DNA of 64,000 nucleotides from the NCBI GenBank assembly GCA_023974075.1, contig CM043788.1:29191054-29255053 (forward strand), given 5' to 3'. A program made the position numbers and the translations under genes. Of this stretch, positions 34,312 to 46,697 are shown in pieces. The stretch is from Chaenocephalus aceratus (taxonomy: Eukaryota > Chordata > Actinopteri > Perciformes > Channichthyidae). Each line of letters opens with the position of its first letter. Position 1 is the stretch's first letter. A model generated the notes under the pieces. That model did no database searches. It was not told the origin of the DNA and saw nothing but the letters and a program-made list of their open reading frames with translations.

Positions 34312-35598
34312 TGGCAATGCCCCAGGTTATAGTAAGGTGAGAACGTTTTTTTATGTACCCTTTTATCTTTGCTGTAAGGTTCTTAGATCACACACGTCAT
34401 CCACTGCTTTCCCAAATGTCCTCTCGTCTTATGAATGTATGTTAATTAGACAGACACTAATTTGTGTGTATTACACTGTAATTAGGACTATCTCTTATAC
34501 AGCTAGAGTTGCCAACAGCTACAGTCGCCAACAGCTGTGTCTCCTTACAAAGCAAAAGACTGGCATGTCCCTTTGAGACAATCGTTTTTCAAATCAGGTA
34601 ATTACAGCAATTAGCCATATTGTAATTACCTGCTGTCGTTTAGCGTAATGATATTACTTAGAAACACTCTCTAAAGTAAGATATAACTACTTAGTGAGCA
34701 TTCAACTTCAGTGTTTAGGCCAACAAATGAGGGCATGCCAGCTGTTAAGCAGACTTTGGTGCTGATAGTTTTAAAATACCTCTCAGTCTCAGCAGCAGAA
34801 AAGAGACGTGCAACCTACTGTCAAAACAACATTGCCGCTTAATTGCCTTTAACGCACTGCTTTTCCATATTGCTGAGCATGTGACTTCAAACATATTTGA
34901 TTTCTGCAATTTCTTCAGCAAGACAATCAGGTACTCTGTGTTTTGGGCTCATCAAAATTGAAACTTCTGTTTGGACAGTTTATTAACAAGACATATTGTA
35001 ATATATAATTGACATTTACTTTAGCTATGTAACAATATTAGTTACCTTTATGGGCTATTAAGTGACTCAATCTTGATTTCTTTGCAACTATATGGACAAT
35101 TTAAGGGAAATGGAAATAAAAGGATTTGAATCAAATTAAGTCTGCGAATTGAGCTACTGTTGCCCATTAATCGTCTTGTATGCTGTCAGTCTTTGATGCG
35201 TGAAGTTCCCATATATCATGTCAAAAATCACCAAACATTATTGATGTACTGTATACCACTGCATTTATAAAACACATCAGATTGTTCTACCTCTCTTATT
35301 TGCAAATAACATTTATTATTAAGCGAAACACGTCAAAAGGTATCCATAAAATATACCATAAACATCAGGATCAAATCTAGAATAAAAGCCTTGCCAATGA
35401 GAGGGGAATTGTTTCAGGCATTTATTAACTTCTTCTCCTGCCCACCTTCAACAGCATTGCTCAGAATGAAATAAAAATAATGTAAATGTATATGTTCAGG
35501 AGTAAAACATGTAATGATGCAAGACCATGTGCATGCATGTGTTTATAGAAACACATGCAATTAAATAAATTAAAACTGTAATCCCTCCCAAACCCTAC
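34312..35598. other. No gene or repeat border seen
   Basis: AT-rich sequence with chance ORFs only. Confidence 0.5.
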
Positions 35599-35602
35599 TT
35601 AA

Positions 35603-36088
35603 AGGAGACCTATCATGCTATATTTGAATAATATATTGTAGGGTCATACCTATATAAGGTATATTTATACCTTTTCTTTTTCAAAATACCAAACAGATCA
35701 TGCATTTTAGCCATGGCTCATTTCGCTCTATTTTGCTCTCCTCCACCCCTGCATGGGATGCAGCTGACCACGCCCCCCTGCAAAGGAGGGGGCCGAGTTA
35801 CGAGTGTCATGTTACCATGCTGTTACCATGCCAAGGCAACCTCTCATTCCCCTGATTGGTGGAGAGTTGGCCATATAGGCGGAGCTCCTCTTCACTGACG
35901 TCAAAACAATTTCAAATCTGTATCAGTCTGTATCAGATCCGTTGCAGCCCCGTTTTTAGAGGTTTTGGGTATGGAGGAAAAGAGAGAAGGTTGTGTTTTC
36001 TGACACTTGGTGAGTTCCCTGACACACCAGGGACACATATTCATGTATAAAAGACGTACAAAGGTGCATTTTGCATGATAGGTCCCCT
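35603..36088. mobile_element. piggyBac-type MITE (486 bp) between TTAA sites
   Basis: The left end AGGAGACCTATCATGC and the inverted right end AGGGGACCTATCATGC differ at one base. TTAA flanks it at 35599-35602 and 36089-36092, the target duplication of piggyBac. There is no transposase. Confidence 0.85.
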
Positions 36089-36092
36089 TTAA

Positions 36093-38719
36093 ATTGTCGT
36101 TCTGTGAGTATTGTTCTTTTTCTGTATTTTTGTTTTTCTTGTTATGTCTGTCTTGGAAGATATTATTATTATTATTGTAAATACAATCTAAATTGATTAT
36201 TAAAAAATAACGTAGCCCATTAACTTACCAGTGTATTATACCAATTGTCTGCTTCCTTTCCTTCTTTTCTTTTTCACTACATGTTTATTTTCTCCTGGTA
36301 TCGCAGCTGTTGTATAGGTTTGTTAAAACACACAGGATCATTGAAAACGATTTGAACAAGAAGCTAAAGTAATATCAGTATACACAGTGGGGTTAGTGCC
36401 AGTAAAAACATGACACAACAGTGTTTTACTGTTAAAGACATGGAGTAATTTGCTCTGTTTAATGATTATAATGAATATTAAATTGTCAAGGCTTGTAAGC
36501 TGACATTGTTTCACTGCTTTAAAGGAAAACCTGTGGTCAGACAGGATATTCTCGTATTAGAATACGTCTTGGTTTTAAGTAACTTCACTCATGGTGGTCC
36601 CTTTCATGTTAATCAGTTATAGCTCCATGCAGTTCTCACCTCTGTTGTACACTAATTGCCTCAGAAGTGCAGAGTCAGTAGCAAAACAAAAATAGAGTCT
36701 TTTGAACAAGCCTAAAAAAGATCTCTCACACTGCAAAGACATCAAAGCGCACAGAAACAAAGTGGGCCTGCTGCAAACTCAGGCCGGGTCTTTTGACTGA
36801 TCATTATGAGAGTGCAGTTTAGCTTCTAATCATCCTTCAATCTTAACAGCCTTGCTAGTACAGAGCCAGGAGGTCTTGTTACCATAATCTAGTGAGAAAA
36901 TACCCCTGCCAGACTTTTCCTTTTTTTATTTATCAGGCCTGTAATTTACTCTAAACTCTTGGTACTTGAAGGCAATGGTCACTGCAATTGAAAGTATGGG
37001 ATCAAGAGAACTGGAACTACTTGAGATTGCAATTCAGAGCAATGTTTGGAGAGCCTCTTCAAAGAGGAAATGAACTGTCTTCAACGATTTCTTTAGGATA
37101 AATAATTCTGAGGTAGTTATCTGAACAACCCCTGAACAAAAGTGTAGGTTCCCCACCCAGAGAAAAGGTGGGTATGGAAGTAATTATTGAGGCTTCTTTA
37201 TTTGAAAGTACTCTATCACACTATCAGAAAACATGGGAAAGGCTTTATCTTTAAGAGGTCAGAGGGTTGAAGATTGTTATAGCCCTTGTGTTTAACTGTC
37301 AGTCAAGCACAGCGATTTTTTTATAGTAGTGCTGCCCGCTTTGACCAATTGGGCGACTGAGAGAGAGAGAGAAATGAGCTGTATCTCCAAAACACAAACA
37401 CTGCTCCCCCCCTTCCTGAAATGCCCCGATTGCTCCTTTGTTTTATGCCATACATAATGACAGCACTATATGTAACACTCACACTTCTGTTGACCAGCGC
37501 TCCAACACAGCTACGGCAGTGTTGTTTGTATACCTGTGACACCATGTCGAAGAGACGCGGTTTTCTGCAATGGGAATGGAAACTTTGTTGGAACCTTTGT
37601 ATGGACCTTGGTTTCTATCAAAGGAAGAGGAGTTTAAGAACAAGTTGCTGGAATTCTTTTTTACCACTTTTACGCAGGACTGTTTCCTGAACCACGCACA
37701 CTTGACATTTGGATATTTGCAACAGTTACTAATGGAGGACTGTATATATAAATGGACGTAGTGTCCGTGACGTCACCCATGGTTACTTGTGATGCCTCCT
37801 CCAAACAGCATTATAACCAGACTGTATCATTAAAACTATAAGTACCAGTTCTAGCTACTTGACTTTAGACAAATTCTTCTTTTAAATTAAACCTTCAGAC
37901 GTGAGATATAAGTTATACAGTAATAGTATTGACAATCTAAAACAACTGAGCAACTCTTAATATTTAACTTTATATTTCTTATTGTCTAAAGCATTTATTA
38001 CAATATTTTCTTCCCCTCTAATATTCACAGTGTGGATCAATTGAGACAGTGTGGTGTCCAGAGAGCTACAAATACTTTGTGGAGCAACCTCAGTGTGATG
38101 GACATCCTGTCATGTTGGTTTGGACGGAGAGGACTGAGGTAGGGAGAGCTCTTTCCTCTGTGAGGAGGACCAGGCCTGATGGAGGAGGACCTGCACGAGC
38201 TGCACCTGCAGAACCATGAGCCCATGATGGGAATAGCTGTTACCACCTGTACAGGCCTAGTCCGTCACTTTATTTGACAAAATTAATTTTTTATACATTT
38301 AGTTGCCTAACACCTTCTGTCTATTATATACTTTTTATTTAAAAAATGTTTGATGGTTCATCTTTGATAACTTCTGATTCACATTTCAATACATTTATTT
38401 GTATTTGCTTACTTACTGATAATGTTAGATTACACATTCAAATCTGACTGATGATTGGCACCAATTATTTGAGTTGTAAACTCTGCGGTACAAGGCACAA
38501 GTATTGTGAAGCTCATAAAGTGAGGCAAATAGAAGTAATCAGCTGATCACTTACATGTGGACATAGGTGCATTGGACCAGCTGACATTTGTTGCCACACT
38601 TTATAAGCCTATAACCAAACCTTCTCTGAGTTGCAACGTCACAATCAAATGAAGGTCCTGTTAGACTACAAAACGATTCAGTGCGCAGATTTTTGTTTTC
38701 ACAATAAAAGTGTAGTATC
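36093..38719. other. Non-coding DNA, one possible repeat terminus
   Basis: 37745-37785 (TATATATAAATGGACGTAGT followed by GTCCGTGACGTCACCCAT) resembles a terminus common in fish repeats. The facing end was not found. An (ATT)n run occurs near 36161-36177. Confidence 0.45.
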
Positions 38720-38722
38720 TTA

Positions 38723-39415
38723 GGCCCCGCCCACACGGAGACGAAACGGCTTGTATCCGCTACAGTTCTCTATCGTATAGAAGACGGTTCGTCCACACGA
38801 GGCCGACACGGAAACGCGGATAACGATAACGGCTCCCAAGGTGGGTAGATCTGTGGACGAAACACTCTGGGGGGCCAAACTGCTCTGTGTGTACGCCCTG
38901 CCTATACGATCATTTCCTGATAATGATGATGCCATAGCCCCGCCTCTCCCGATCTCTGCTGCTCACCCCGCGTCACCCGCGTCATTGCTGATGTGTTTCG
39001 CCAACAATAACAACAATGGCGGATCACAGGGTTGCTTTCGTGCTCCAGACACAACTGACCATGCTACAGATGTTAGTGCAAAATCTACAGGTCCTCTACC
39101 ACAACCATCAGCAACAAGTGGACATGGAGAACTACATGAACTACATGTTGCTAAATCCACCGCAGAGAATAAACAGAAGGGCAACCAGGCAACCATGGCA
39201 ACCATGCTCGGGGGGTCTTATTCGCTGCTTTTGGTGTATTTTGTGGCGGAAGTACAGCGCCACTTACAGGCCCGGCATATGTACTACAGCGTCTCCAGAG
39301 GGTCGAGCGGTCTCGTGTGGACGGACACGTTTCTGGTGCCGATTCCGTGTGGACGGAAGACTTTTTTTATATCAACCTCGGTTCGTTTTTGTTTTCGTCT
39401 CCGTGTGGACGGGCC
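38723..39415 (+). mobile_element. PIF/Harbinger element, internally deleted (693 bp)
   Basis: The left end GGCCCCGCCCACACGGAGAC and the inverted right end GGCCCGTCCACACGGAGACG match apart from one indel and one change. TTA flanks both sides (38720-38722, 39416-39418), the 3-bp duplication of PIF/Harbinger. Subterminal repeats of CACACGGAGACG-like sequence are present. Confidence 0.85.
39016..39285 (+). pseudogene. N-terminal remnant of a Harbinger transposase
   Basis: ATG at 39016 opens a Gln-rich helical region (L-Q-T-Q-L-T-M-L-Q-M-L) and then an Arg-rich stretch (R-I-N-R-R-A-T-R-Q-P-W), the order seen at the start of vertebrate Harbinger transposases. The DDE domain is absent and the frame runs out into the right subterminal region. 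The identification rests on context (TIR and TTA) more than on the peptide. Confidence 0.55.
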
Positions 39416-39827
39416 TTAGTGAATGTCATGTACTGGTCTGGAATCTCATTAGCTTTTAATTTTCCTCTGTTCGGTTGTCTCACTGCAAGAATCACTTTTA
39501 CTACATTTTTTAATAGAGAATACAAAGATATAAATAGTAGCAATTCTCAATATGTGTCAAATAATCTTTGCCTTCAATTCGATCTAACTATACAATGAAT
39601 GTGGTTTTTTTTAACCAAAATGGAAACATGTTTCTTTCTGATGTAAAGTTGGACATTTTAACATGGGGGTTTATGGAAATTGCTCCCTTCTGGCCACTAG
39701 ATGTACTGCAGTGGCACTTCCTTATTGGCTTCATGGCGTTGCCCAGAGTGTGCCGCTTGGTTAGAACTGTTACAACCTGTAAGTAAACTTTATTACTTGT
39801 GGATTTGGTATGCTTGAAACAAACAAT

Positions 39828-40030
39828 GTAGCTACGACTTGGGGCTTAAGAGTGGAGCTGTTGTGGAAATTAAGTTGCAAACACATTGCTAGCCTTGGCT
39901 AAGTTGCTCAAATATAACACAACTTATCAGCCAACCAACTTTACCTAAAACTGTGTAGAAATTGTGTTGAGGTCAATCTACGATTACAAGCTGTAAAGTT
40001 ACGGTCACTTTCAACTTTAGTTGGCTTGAT
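39828..40030. repeat. Dispersed repeat D, copy 1
   Basis: Direct orientation match to 53266-53510, strongest over GAGCTGTTGTGGAA and TAAGTTGCAAAC. Identity is moderate with indels. Confidence 0.65.
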
Positions 40031-40032
40031 TA

Positions 40033-40273
40033 GTCAAGCAAAATAAAATAAATTTCAAAAATAAAACTATAAATTGCAAACAAATCATTTGTGTAATCAT
40101 GTAAACTATGAGTATTTTTTCTTTGTTTTAACATAGGTTTTTGTTTGCAGTTCTTGTTTCTTCTATCTCAATGATCAGACTTTTTGTTTGAGATTTTGAC
40201 ACAAACATCCCAGGTGGGCGGGACTTTCAGGAGTGTGTCCCCATTGGCTACTCAGTTTTTGAGTGACAGCCCA
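40033..40273 (+). repeat. Dispersed repeat S, copy 1
   Basis: Matches the reverse complement of 52832-53112 over its whole length (about 90% by eye). The other copy has a 40-bp insertion. It contains CCCATTGGCTACTCA and GGTGGGCGGGACTT, a CCAAT/GC-box-like composition. Confidence 0.8.
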
Positions 40274-41091
40274 CTACACCACAGATCATACAGTGCAACT
40301 CATGCAGCAAACTCCAGAGTCCACTCGGCCACGTTAGTGTTGGTGTCTCCTGGGGAGTTTTCATGAACATATCGGACTTATTTTATGGATTGCTGTGCAT
40401 TATACTTGTGATGTGTAGTTTATACTTTGTTCCAACTTTAAATATTGTAATACCTGAACACACTGCTGCTGTTAAATCATTTCCCAATTTGGGATTGATA
40501 AAGTGTCCGTCTGTCTATTTATTTATTTTATAGATTAAAAAAACACATCTATGTAGTTTCAAGCTAAAGGTGATGCACAATATAAACTGTATACTATTAT
40601 TTTTCAAAGACATGTTACATTTCAAAAGCATATATTGCTATGTTTAGGACAAACAATTAAAGACTGCAGCTTTAATTTAACAAATTCTATTAAACAGACC
40701 AGACCGGTTGCATACCAACACAATTAGGAACATGTCTGAAGAGCTGAAGCATTCATACACAATGGATAACAACGGTGTTGTTTCATTCTATATCCTGTGA
40801 GAAAATGATATACATTTAGCATTAAAAATTCGACATACTATTCCTGAGGAAGATATGAATAATAAACAGATTTGAATGGAATCTCTAACATTTTCATGTA
40901 GAATAAAGACAAAAGAGTGATTATACAAATTACATTTATTGAAATTTGAACCAGAAGATGAAGTCTCAAAGAATGTTTTAAATAAAAGGACAAAAAACAA
41001 AAAGGTGGATAATAATAAAATCTATTAAATGTATATGTAAAGATATTTGGTCAAATGAAATGACACTGAGCTAGTGATAACAACAACGCCC
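40274..41091. other. AT-rich DNA, nothing recognised
   Basis: No ORF above 70 codons and no repeat border. It separates repeat S from the inverted-repeat arm. Confidence 0.5.
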
Positions 41092-41111
41092 AGCGTGGAT
41101 GAAGATGGTGC

Positions 41112-41740
41112 AGGTGTTGCAGTATAACGTGAGTCATGACACCTGGCGGCATTCTATTATTTTCGTCATAGGAATCCGGGGCGTGTACATTGAGGACCCA
41201 TTGTTGACTTATCATGTCGATCGCCTCGTTTGTCGTTTACGTTCATCTTTTGCTATATCTGCCTTCCTAAGATCACTTTGATGCACATTCAGTACTCGTA
41301 TGTGAGGTTGTGGGTGAGGTGGATATCGTGACGCTTACAGGGAGGTATCGAACATTACAAAGTAGGTGACTGTGTGGATGCCTATTCAAAATATTGCAAA
41401 CTTGAATAAATCATTTAAATTATATATTTGTGTCCGACTTTCATTTGTACATTGTTCTTAATGTGATGTATAGTAGCTCTGATAGCGGTCCATACCTTCA
41501 GACAGCCTCAAAGTAAAATAAGTCGTTTATTCACAGCCCGAACGCTCATCGAGATGACTGGATCACCCATGACAGGTTGTGATCAGCTCCAATTAAATTG
41601 TGATATCAATGCTGTAGCTATTCTCCAGGGAGCACGTTTTTTTTATGAGATACCTGTATCCCTCTCATCACAACAAGACTCTACACTGTGCAGGAAAAAC
41701 AATTACATACATGAAAATAACCTTGATGCATGGGAATGAA
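41112..41740 (+). repeat. Left arm of a large inverted repeat
   Basis: Reads GGTGTTGCAGTATAACGTGA to CATGGGAATGAA and is the near-perfect inverse of 43731-44390. Weaker similarity extends outward to about 41092. A 61-codon ORF at 41554-41739 has a partner at 43732-43917 differing at three residues, all replacements, which argues against selection on the peptide. Confidence 0.9.
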
Positions 41741-42082
41741 TGGGTAAGAAGTTGTATTTATTTCCTGACCAACATTTGGCTGGAAGACTGGGATACTGGA
41801 TTGGTTACCTCTACATCACTGGGTGAACACTCTCTATAACAGATATTATAAATGTTTACTTTAATTCACCAAACTTGCATGTCTTTGCACTATGGGAGGA
41901 CACTGGAGCAGTTGAAGAAACTTCTGAGCATGGACTCTAAACAGAAAGGAAAACAGCTAAGATCTAAAACTATACATTGCTTGCTTAATGAAATGTAAAC
42001 AACTTCATTACTGCTTACTCTGGATGAGTGATGTAAAATGTTTGTCAATATTCTAACATGTCTTTTTTCTGTTTATTTTAAG

Positions 42083-42177
42083 ATCGAGTGCACTGGGTGC
42101 ACTATGTGGTACCACACGTACTGTGTTGGGGAGCCCTCTGTCAATGCAGATTTATTTTGTAAAGGCTGCACTTCTTA

Positions 42178-42178
<1 letters not shown>
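42083..42178 (+). pseudogene. Possible terminal exon encoding the second half of a PHD finger
   Basis: A pyrimidine-rich acceptor (TTTTTTCTGTTTATTTTAAG) ends at 42082. The frame then reads 31 residues to TAG with the spacing C-x2-C-x4-H-x2-C-x11-C-x2-C, including W-Y-H-T-Y-C. These are the last six zinc ligands of a C4HC3 PHD finger. The first two ligands would need an upstream exon, which I could not find in the loop. It may be a captured host exon or the C-terminus of a transposon protein. The parent gene is unknown. Confidence 0.45.
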
Positions 42179-42219
<41 letters not shown>

Positions 42220-42221
42220 CA
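42178..42221. repeat. (AC)n microsatellite
   Basis: About 20 AC units with a single ACGC interruption. Confidence 0.95.
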
Positions 42222-43730
42222 GTTTATTATTTCTGTTGGCAAAATCCTGAATGTCCTCTTCCAATATGAGAGTAACATGATAACAAAGGTATCCCAGCTG
42301 TAGCTGTGAGCATGACAGGATGTGTGATGACCTATTAGAGCATCAGGACTGTTTGAGGCAGATGATAGCTATGTGATTAACATGATGATTCAGCCTCTAT
42401 GGAGAGAGACATCAAGCATGCTCATTTCTGACGTGGAGCTAATCTGAAGTAAACATTGAATACTGCTTTCTGTTCCTCCATCTTGTGACTGTGTGACTCC
42501 CTCTCTTGGATATCAGCATGTAAAGGACACTGTTCAGGAACTAGTTGATGCTCTGCATGTGATGACTACTTCCATTCTGGAGAGGATCACAGATACATGG
42601 ATCCTGAGGTTGAAGCTCAAGCCGGTGACCAGTGAGATTGTTCTAACAATTTCCAATAAATGTTATTCTGAAACATAACTATCACTGTTGTCTTTCCTTC
42701 TATAAATGAAGCCAGAAATATGTCAATCTGGCGCTTAGCCCTCTAAAAAGTGCATGGTTGCAACTTAGACAGTTAAGCATTTTATATCAGTGGGTCCTCA
42801 TGGTGCAACACGGAAGGCAGACAGAATTGCAGACACAGGTGTCACATGAACTTTAAATGTTCTGGAAAGTTCCTTATACAGCTTTAGCCTTTTTTATCTC
42901 ATGAAGTCCCTAAGTGACACACACTGAACAGTCTGGTGGGTTATGGTCCTTGTCATTTGCTTTTGTGTTCCCATAACAACATGTCCAAGATGTCCATGTG
43001 CCAGGCTAACACATGTGACAGAACTAGCTACATTTGGAAAGGGTTTTTGTTGCTAAAGTTAACATTCAAGCCATTTAAGAATAAAAATGCGTACATGACA
43101 TGTCATTTGTTAAACATTAAGCTGTCTTGGGCTCTTTTCTGATTCTGATTACATATAACCTGTTGTAGAAACATTTATTGATGAAATTGATATGAAACTA
43201 ATGCCATAAATATTGCTGTGACACTGATGTCACATCGGGACATTAACCCTAAACATTCACAGTAAACGTAAGTTTACATATATGCACAATTACAAATATG
43301 ATTATGATCTGCTCAGTTAATTTAGTTGATTCAATTATATTTAGTTAACATATTCTTTATTATTCAATTCAAAGTATGTTCAAACACATGTAAACCAAAA
43401 AAATCATCCTCATTAATGAAGTTATAAATAAGAGTTACTTTACCATTAAAGCCCAATGTGACATATATGTCACATTTCAGATATTTGACACTGGGGGGGT
43501 TACTTGTCAGAAATGTGTTCTAGGTGGTCTATTTAGTCTAAATGACGTTCCCCTTAATTTCCCCAAAAGTAGAAATGGGTCCGGGTTCTTATGGTTTAAA
43601 CGTATAGGCTTAAAGGCATAATATAACTACTGTATTATATGTATTCAACTTGTGCCCCGCTGGACTTACGTTTCTGTGGTTGACCGTTACTGTGACATAT
43701 CAGTATAGCCACGGAAGATAGTTTGTGTGT

Positions 43731-44390
43731 TTCATTTCCATGCATCAAGGTTATTTTCATGTATATAATTGTTTTTCCTGCACAGTGTAGAGTCTTGTTG
43801 TGATGAGAGGGATACAGGTATTTCATAAAAAAAACGTGCTCCCTGGAGAATAGCTACAGCATTGATATCACAATTTAATCGGAGCTGATCACAACCTGTC
43901 ATGAGTGATCCAGTCATCTCGATGAGCGTTCGGACTGTGAATAAACGACTTGTTTTACTTTGAGGCTGTCTGAAGGTATGGACCGCTATCAGAGCTACTA
44001 TACATCACATTAAGAACGATGTACAAATGAAAGTCGGACACAAATATATAATTTAAATGATTTATTCAAGTTTGCAATATTTTGAATAGGCATCCACACA
44101 CAGTCACCTACTTTGTAATGTTCGATACCTCCCTGTAAGCGTCACGATATCCACCTCTCACCCACAACCTCACATACGAGTACTGAATGTGCATCAAAGT
44201 GATCTTAGGAAGGCAGATATAGCAAAAGATGAACGTAAACGACAAACGAGGCGATCGACATGGTAAGTCAACAATGGGTCCTCAATGTACACGCCCCGGA
44301 TTCCTATGACGAAAATAATAGAATGCCGCCAGTTGTCATGACCTTTATATATACAGTCTATGGTCATGACTCACGTTATACTGCAACACC
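43731..44390 (-). repeat. Right arm of the large inverted repeat
   Basis: Inverse of 41112-41740. It carries an extra 28 bp near 44335-44367, consisting of CTTTATATATACAGTCTATG plus a second copy of the 8-mer GTCATGAC. Confidence 0.9.
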
Positions 44391-44411
44391 GGTCTTTCTT
44401 CATGCCCACCC

Positions 44412-44808
44412 TCCGTGCTGTCCCCTCAGAGGAAGTTGGAAAATGGGATAAGACCTATGTACACCACGCTGTCTCAATGATCCACACTGTTAATATGAGA
44501 GGAAAATAAATGTTTTAGGAAATAAAAAATATGAAGTTAACAAATAAAACACAGCTCAGGGGCAGTCATGGACGGTAGGTTTTCCTACAAAGTTAAATCA
44601 GCCTCCATTGATTTTCATATCAAATTAGCGTGTTAATAAAATAAGCTATCATGGCTTATACTTGCATATCTAAACAGAATCATGAAAGTCTGTTGGTAGA
44701 GTCAGGCAGGCACACGAGTCCGTTTGAGTGTGTGCGCCGGTGTCTGAACGCTCACTCACTGCTAGCTATGTAGCTAACTGTTAGGCTACTTAGCTTGCAT
44801 TGTTATGG
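44412..44808. other. Non-coding DNA between the inverted repeat and the hAT nest
   Basis: No ORF and no repeat border seen. It ends at the hAT target duplication. Confidence 0.5.
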
Positions 44809-45670
44809 ATCTAAAGCAGGGGTGGGGAACCTTTTTCCTCTCAAGGGCCATTTAAATTTGTTCAACATCCTCCGAGGGCCGTACAAATTATTGACCTCTG
44901 CTTAAAAAAACTAAAATCACAGCCCATTTATTTCTTCTTTCTTTCATGCTGTGCAAAGAAAAAGCAACCTCTTAATCCAGATATTTTACCATGACTCACG
45001 TATGCATGCACGTGCACGGTTGTGGCATGACCACCAAAACAGAAAGATATGGACACAAGATGTGTGCAAATGTATTTAGTTTCCTATCCATGTGGACATG
45101 ATTTAAGTGGGGGGGGGACCTAACCTCCTCCCGGGAAGATTTTTTTTTAAATGTTGAAGTTAAAAGCATCAATCTGGTGCACTTTGAGAGCAACATTAAG
45201 AGATCTATGGATAATCTCTCAACACCCATATGAAACAGACCTGTAAGCATATTTACTTTTTCTTTATGGATATTTTACAAATCACTCCCCTTTCAAACTG
45301 TATTCTTGTTTATTAATAACAACTTTTTTTTACTGTCATATAGTATTTTATACCTGTTTACTTTATTCTCTTATTTTTTTATAACTATAATGATCATATA
45401 AAGATGTGCCTTTACCTCACTGGTTGTAGAAAAAGCTTCTTATATTCGTTAGCATAGCTAGCTAACCAGATGCTAATAACAACAAAGCTATTGACTGTAT
45501 AGAGGCTTCTCAATACTCAAATTTCCCCTCCTGGACTCCTCGACTCCTCGGTCCTCCGGTAGTGACCCGGAAATGAATTTCAGTGCGCCATTTTGAAGGA
45601 CGTCTCATTTCTCTAAATGCACACCGAGGACCGAGGATCGAGCGTCGAGGAGGCTCTCTGGAGGAGCTAT

Positions 45671-45974
45671 AACTATAGGTTACTTACGTAACCCCAGTTC
45701 TCAGAGTAACATGAAGTGAGATGTCTCACTATGGGATGCGCCTCATCGCGGAGCAAACAGAAGCATCAATCTCATTACGCCAATCCTGATTGGCCGGTGA
45801 TTCTTGACGTCAACGTCAGGGGAAATCACCCCCTATAAGTAGCCTGCGCCACGACGCATGCGTCATTCAAAATAAGCACCTCTTCTCGCTTCACCGTAGC
45901 AAGGAGGGCCGTCTGGTGAGACATCTCACTTCATGTTACTCTGACAACTGGGGTTACGTAAGTAACCTATAGTT
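45671..45974 (-). repeat. DIRS copy 1, 3' inverted terminal repeat with hairpin ends
   Basis: The outermost 27 bp (45671-45697, AACTATAGGTTACTTACG...) are perfectly inverted at 45948-45974. Between them lies the ITR body shared with the 5' end (TCTCACTATGGGATGCGCC to CTCGCTTCA). A TATAAG at 45834-45839 faces into the element. Confidence 0.88.
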
Positions 45975-46013
45975 CTCATTCATAACACTCCGTTCGATGT
46001 CTCACTATGGGAT
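45972..46013 (-). other. DIRS copy 1, internal complementary region
   Basis: 42 bp starting GTTCTCATTCATAACACTCC equal the reverse complement of the element's right-most end (51143-51184). They abut the inverse of its left-most end. Family knowledge: the region templates completion of the circle. Confidence 0.85.
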
Positions 46014-46071
46014 ATTGTAGCTCCCGTATTGCCAGACGAGCTTATCTCGAAGATCACCGATCAACCAGAAC

Positions 46072-46697
46072 TTAACAGGTGGAGTCCCGACTCAACAAGG
46101 TGCCCAGCACTGCTCGGGCCACGCTTGGAGCGGAGACGTCCAGCCTGCAAAAGCAGACAACAGTGAGCGGCGAAGACCCGCTTGCCGCTGCACAGATGTC
46201 TTGGATGGGAGACATCCTGGACAGAGCCCAGGATGCAGCCAGACCCAGATTTGAAAGAGCTCGCGGGCCCGAAGGTGCCTGCAAACTCTGACTCGTAAGG
46301 GTCTCAAAGCAATAGCCTCCACACGACAGTGGGAGAACCGTTGCTTAGTAAACGGCTTGCCCCCCTTTAAGGGTTAGCCCAGGACACCAGGAGTTGGTCA
46401 TTATGACAAACACCCCTGATCTGTCCATACAGGTGCGTAAGCACAAACTGGACACAGCAAATCCCGCTGCTGTTCCCCGTAGGGACCCAGCGGCTGAGGA
46501 AATGTCTCAATATCCATTGGGTACATGTACAGACAGTGCATGAAAACATTACTGGCTCGCCTGGCGGAAGCCAGGGTCAGTAACCGCACTATGTTAGAGA
46601 GACCTGGTGTAGGAATCTCTCGCACTCTGAATAGTGTTAACACCCTATGAGGGAGTCTCACTATATTCAGGTTGTACCACTCACGGGCCAGGCCCAT
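46072..46697 (-). pseudogene. Tyrosine recombinase of DIRS copy 1, catalytically dead
   Basis: The N-terminal part is read from 46697 (with S-A-R-R-A-S-N-V near the first catalytic Arg box) to a stop at 46401, with a frameshift before it. The C-terminal part is read from 46284 to 46072. Where copy 2 and the family have R-A-H-S-T-R-G, this copy has R-A-L-S-N-L-G, losing both His and Arg. The nucleophile block F-Y-S-L-D-V is F-C-R-L-D-V, losing the Tyr. The N-terminal core-binding domain is largely gone. It cannot integrate DNA as read. Confidence 0.85.

Larger units (their letters stand above)
41741..43730. other. Loop between the inverted-repeat arms
   Basis: Two kilobases holding a possible terminal exon with half a PHD finger (42083-42178), an (AC)n microsatellite (42178-42221), an AATAAA at 42656, and a perfect 16-bp palindrome GTGACATATATGTCAC near 43459. 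No transposase is recognised. Confidence 0.6.

Noticed and set aside
37421..37761. Overlapping ORFs of about 60-90 codons
   Set aside because: No domain. The region abuts a fish-repeat terminus (37745-37785) and is probably a decayed mobile element.
41554..41739. Conserved 61-residue peptide, found again at 43732-43917
   Set aside because: The duplication is explained by the inverted-repeat arms. The three differences are all amino-acid replacements, so there is no sign of selection.
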